This document shows positions 5,249-7,729 of a stretch of 7,729 nt of DNA, one piece after another. This stretch comes from an uncultured Muribaculaceae bacterium (GTDB lineage Bacteria > Bacteroidota > Bacteroidia > Bacteroidales > Muribaculaceae). Each line of letters begins with the position of its first letter. The first letter of the stretch is position 1. Location of the stretch: the NCBI GenBank assembly GCA_910583795.1, contig CAJTZQ010000108.1, forward strand, positions 1 through 7,729, given 5' to 3'. The notes beneath the pieces were generated by a model. That model did not search any database. It was not told where the DNA came from and saw nothing but the letters and a program-made list of their open reading frames with translations. The position numbers and the translations under genes are program-made.

Positions 5249-6892
5249 TTAAAATGAAGAGGGGTCGATGTCTTTGCTGTCTTCCGGGTCGAGCCCCATT
5301 ACCCCTTGATAGAGCCAGGAAGTGAACTGAACTTCACAGAGGGTCTCGCCCCAGCATACCGGGTACATACCGTGCCAACGTTCCTGCATGAATGAGGCGA
5401 GGTCGTCGATGCTTCGCCGCGTGCATTTGTCGTGGCGTTCGAGGAGTCCGGCTGCACGGCACGCACACAGTTCTCCCTGGCATGTGCCCATTCCAAGGCG
5501 TGTGCGCCGGCGCATGTTCACAAGGTTGTGGACGTGAAGTTCATCCATTGCATAGTTCACCTCCGCCACGCTCACCTGCTCGCATTCACAGACGAGGGCA
5601 TCGTCAGAATCGGATCGGGATTCAATTTTCCCGGTCCAACTTCCATGTCTTTCTTCGGCAGCTTTTTGCTCGGTGCTGAGTTCGATTATATTGGCACGGC
5701 GTTTCTCGTCTTCGGCTGTGGGTTCGGAACCCGGGAGCGGCACTATAGCCGTCTCGCAAGGACGGTCTACGTGGAGCTTGCGGCATACCATGTCGGTAGC
5801 TTCCTGAGCCATAAGACGGTAGGTCATGAGCTTGCCTCCCGTGATTGTGATAAAACCTTCCACACCATCGCGTTTCGCATGGTCAAGACAGACTATTCCG
5901 CGGCTGATGCTTCGTCCCGTGGGATCTTTATCGTCGGCGACGAGCGGCCGCACGCCTGCGTATGCGCGGAGGATACGGGTAGTGGCAAGCACGGGGGATA
6001 GTTTCACCCCTTCCCGTAGCAACAGGTCAACTTCTCCGGGAGTTACGTCCATGTGGTCTATTTCGTCAAACGGTATTCGTGTGGAGGTGGTGCCTATGAT
6101 TGATATGGTGTCACCCGGGACAAGGATATCGGCGTCTCCGGGCTTGCGGCAACGGTTGAGCACCATGTTGTTTACCCTATGCCCGAAAATCAGGAGAGCA
6201 CCCTTGGCGGGATACATGTTAACTTTCACTCCGGCAAGTTCCGCGATGTGATGCCCCCATATTCCGGCTGCGTTTACGGTCACTTTTCCCCGGATTGTGT
6301 CTTCTTCTCCAGTGCGTTGGCTTCTCACTTTTACGCCCACGATCCTGTCGCCGTCTTTTTCGAAACCGATAACCTCATGGTATGTGATTATGTCTGCTCC
6401 GTTTATGCGTGCGGCAAGGATGTTGGCAGTGGTGAGGCGGAACGGGTCGACCGATGCATCGGGCACTTTCACCGCCCCGATTATGTCTTTATTGACGGCT
6501 GGTTCCATCTTTACAGCCATTTCGGGATCTATCACGTCGGCTTGAATACCGGATTTGAGGCAGTCTTTCACGAAAGCATCCTGATATTCGAGACTGTCTT
6601 CGGGGAGGGTGACGAAAAGTCCGCCGGTGTCGTCTATGCAATGACGCGCGATCTTGCGCAGTATCATGTTTTCTTTGATACATTCGGCAGCCGATTCGGG
6701 GTCTGTGTGGGCATATCTGGCTCCGCTGTGGAGCAGACCGTGGTTTCGTCCGGTGGCGCCGGCGGTGAAGTCGAGACGTTCGATAAGGATTGTTTTCAGA
6801 CCGCGCATGGCGCAGTCGCGGGCGGTTCCGGCACCGGTGGCGCCGCCGCCTATAATAATTACATCATATTCTGTCTTGCGGGCGTTTTTCAT
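5249..6892 (-). CDS. glpA: Anaerobic glycerol-3-phosphate dehydrogenase subunit A
   Basis: GlpA is the catalytic FAD subunit that oxidises sn-glycerol-3-phosphate to dihydroxyacetone phosphate and passes electrons through GlpB and GlpC to quinone. The 547-residue protein matches the roughly 540 of E. coli GlpA. The FAD-binding fold is at the start (VIIIGGGATGAGTARD, glycines 15, 17 and 20), followed by the GlpA/GlpD signature GATGRNHGLLHSGARY (45-60). DAO-family elements such as VNAAGIWGHHI (206-215) and TGGKLMTYRLMA (351-362) follow. The C-terminal BFD-like domain carries four cysteines, C435-x-C437 and C471-x4-C476 (in GMGTCQGELCACRAAGLLER), expected to bind a [2Fe-2S] cluster. This domain separates GlpA from aerobic GlpD. 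It is the first gene of the minus-strand set, so its upstream region, shared with the divergent GDPD gene, should hold the main promoter. The ATG at 6892 puts the FAD motif at the usual distance from the N-terminus. The gene ends with TAA. Confidence 0.95.
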   Translation of the reverse strand: MKNARKTEYDVIIIGGGATGAGTARDCAMRGLKTILIERLDFTAGATGRNHGLLHSGARYAHTDPESAAECIKENMILRKIARHCIDDTGGLFVTLPEDSLEYQDAFVKDCLKSGIQADVIDPEMAVKMEPAVNKDIIGAVKVPDASVDPFRLTTANILAARINGADIITYHEVIGFEKDGDRIVGVKVRSQRTGEEDTIRGKVTVNAAGIWGHHIAELAGVKVNMYPAKGALLIFGHRVNNMVLNRCRKPGDADILVPGDTISIIGTTSTRIPFDEIDHMDVTPGEVDLLLREGVKLSPVLATTRILRAYAGVRPLVADDKDPTGRSISRGIVCLDHAKRDGVEGFITITGGKLMTYRLMAQEATDMVCRKLHVDRPCETAIVPLPGSEPTAEDEKRRANIIELSTEQKAAEERHGSWTGKIESRSDSDDALVCECEQVSVAEVNYAMDELHVHNLVNMRRRTRLGMGTCQGELCACRAAGLLERHDKCTRRSIDDLASFMQERWHGMYPVCWGETLCEVQFTSWLYQGVMGLDPEDSKDIDPSSF

Positions 6893-7140
6893 AGCGAGGT
6901 GTTATTGTAAATCACATAAAGACAAATTCTTCTAAGTGCAGACTGGGAATGTCTTTTAAGTGAATAACATTCTTTTATTGGTAAAGTTCGGCAAGGCGGC
7001 GATGAGAAAAAGAAGTCGGAGGGAAATAAGGGAAAATGACCTATAAAAAAGGAAGAATAGTCATATTGCCAGATAATTTTTATTAAATTTATGGAAATGT
7101 TAAGGGAAAGTATTAAATTTGAGAAAAATATTCAATAAAT
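6893..7140. promoter_or_regulatory. Divergent intergenic region between glpA and the GDPD gene
   Basis: This 248-bp, mostly AT-rich spacer must carry the promoters for both directions. Visible elements are an inverted repeat GAATGT/ACATTC (6947-6952 and 6967-6972, 14 nt apart) and a direct repeat TATTAAATTT (7081-7090 and 7111-7120, exactly 30 bp apart). For glpA no convincing TAnnTTTG element was found on the minus strand. The nearest is AGAATTTG (6930-6923), without a partner TTTG at the right distance. No small gene or RNA was recognised, and no glpR-like regulator is in the window. Confidence 0.5.
7088..7121 (+). promoter_or_regulatory. Candidate Bacteroidetes promoter for the GDPD gene
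   Basis: TAAATTTG at 7114-7121 fits the Bacteroidetes -7 consensus TAnnTTTG exactly. TTTA at 7088-7091, 22 bp upstream, is a one-mismatch version of the -33 TTTG element. Transcription would start near 7128-7130, leaving a leader of only about 12 nt before the ATG at 7141. The -7 element overlaps the second copy of the TATTAAATTT direct repeat. In such AT-rich DNA a chance match is possible. Confidence 0.35.
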
Positions 7141-7677
7141 ATGAAAATATCGGTTTTCTTTAGTGCAATGTTAATTATGATGGCTGCTGCATACAGCGGA
7201 AGTATCAAGGCGGATACAAAGGTTGTGGCTCACCGGGGATATTGGAAAACGGAAGGATCTGCCCAAAATTCTATCGCTTCGTTGGTGAAGGGGGATTCGA
7301 TAAAAGCATACGGAAGCGAGTTTGACGTATGGCTTACTGCCGACGGCAATCTTGTGGTGAACCACGACAGGGTGTTTAAAGGGGTTAATTTCCCTGAAGC
7401 GTCTATGGAGGAGATTTCAGCGGTCCGTCTTGATAACGGGGAGAAGGTGCCGACTTTGGAAGAATATCTGTCTGCGGCTTTGAGGCATCCGGATATCCGA
7501 TTGGTGCTTGAGGTAAAGACGCATGGTAACGACAGTGTGAGACAAACGTTGGCTTGCCAAAAGATTGTGGACATGGTCAACGGTTTCAAACTTCAGGACA
7601 GGGTGGATTATATAGCCTTTTCCCTGTTTGCGTGCAAGGAGCTGCACAGGTTGTCGCCCGAAACACCGGTATATTAG
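7141..7677 (+). CDS. Secreted glycerophosphodiester phosphodiesterase, truncated at the 3' end
   Basis: GDPD-family enzymes hydrolyse glycerophosphodiesters (for example glycerophosphoethanolamine) to sn-G3P and an alcohol. The first 24 or so residues look like a Sec signal peptide with likely cleavage after SIKA and no lipobox cysteine, so the enzyme is probably periplasmic. The catalytic N-terminal half of the barrel is clear: VVAHRGYW (His31, Arg32), the QNS motif (42-44), GSEFDVWLTADG with Glu60 and Asp62 as likely metal ligands, VVNHD with His75, and LVLEVKTH with Glu124 and Lys126. The frame stops at TAG (7675-7677) after 178 residues, right after FSLFACKELHRLSPETPVY. Related proteins continue for roughly 80-100 more residues. 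Family-like sequence seems to resume in another frame (7679-7720). The product as written lacks the last part of the barrel, so this is either a broken gene or an error near the end of the assembled sequence. It starts divergently from glpA and would feed G3P into that pathway. Confidence 0.8.
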   Translation: MKISVFFSAMLIMMAAAYSGSIKADTKVVAHRGYWKTEGSAQNSIASLVKGDSIKAYGSEFDVWLTADGNLVVNHDRVFKGVNFPEASMEEISAVRLDNGEKVPTLEEYLSAALRHPDIRLVLEVKTHGNDSVRQTLACQKIVDMVNGFKLQDRVDYIAFSLFACKELHRLSPETPVY

Positions 7678-7729
7678 GGATATTCAGTTAAAGGCCACTG
7701 ACAGACATGGGATAATTGGCTGAGGATGT
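7678..7729 (+). other. Probable out-of-frame continuation of the GDPD gene
   Basis: After the TAG, the original frame gives seven codons and then TGA. The frame beginning at 7679 reads DIQLKATDRHGIIG and then meets TGA at 7721. This resembles the stretch that follows TPVY in related GDPDs (pattern YL-GD, then LK, then a G-x-x-G block), so a 2-bp loss or 1-bp gain near 7674-7679 is a reasonable reading. A second lesion near 7720 may be needed to continue. The match is by eye only, and the window ends here. Confidence 0.4.

Noticed and set aside
6179..6910. Open frame of 243 codons on the plus strand opposite the start of glpA, with others at 5432-6001 and 3881-4321
   Set aside because: All lie within clear minus-strand genes, have compositions rich in Cys, His, Phe or Arg without motifs, and have no independent start context.
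6923..6930. TAnnTTTG-type promoter for glpA (AGAATTTG on the minus strand)
   Set aside because: The first two bases do not match and there is no TTTG at 17-23 bp upstream.

Overview
The window reads as chromosomal DNA of a Bacteroidales bacterium, possibly of the Muribaculaceae type. This is inferred from the protein style (Bacteroidetes-like GlpK, GlpC and GDPD sequences), the lack of Shine-Dalgarno sequences before every start, AT-rich spacers between genes of moderate GC, and one candidate TAnnTTTG promoter. No rRNA or other marker gene is present, so the assignment is tentative.

Layout: five genes lie head to tail on the minus strand in the order glpA (6892-5249), glpB (5098-3860), glpC (3798-2551), glpK (2538-1030) and glpF (859-101). 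A single gene for a secreted glycerophosphodiester phosphodiesterase (GDPD) starts at 7141 on the plus strand, divergent from glpA across a 248-bp spacer. No tRNA, rRNA, insertion sequence, CRISPR array or phage gene was seen.

Together the genes encode a glycerol / glycerol-3-phosphate pathway. GlpF lets glycerol in, GlpK phosphorylates it to sn-glycerol-3-phosphate (G3P), and GlpABC oxidises G3P to dihydroxyacetone phosphate, passing electrons through FAD and Fe-S centres to the quinone pool. The GDPD would supply G3P from phospholipid head-group diesters outside the cytoplasmic membrane.

Two of the six genes are interrupted as written. glpK has one in-frame TAG at codon 108 in an otherwise full-length frame (502 codons). 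The GDPD frame stops at 178 residues, well short of the family's usual length, and family-like sequence seems to continue in another frame to the window edge. Both are enzymes that make G3P, while the G3P oxidase genes look intact. Whether this is real gene decay or sequencing/assembly error cannot be decided from the window.

The spacers hold several unrelated tandem repeats that share a 7-bp period: TTAGGGT x10 directly before glpF, AATTATC-type x7 framed by 12-bp inverted arms after glpK, NATTATG x3 after glpF, and a short ATTTTGA pair before glpC. A perfect 10-bp hairpin follows glpA. No wholly new system was found. The repeats and the broken genes are the parts worth a second look.
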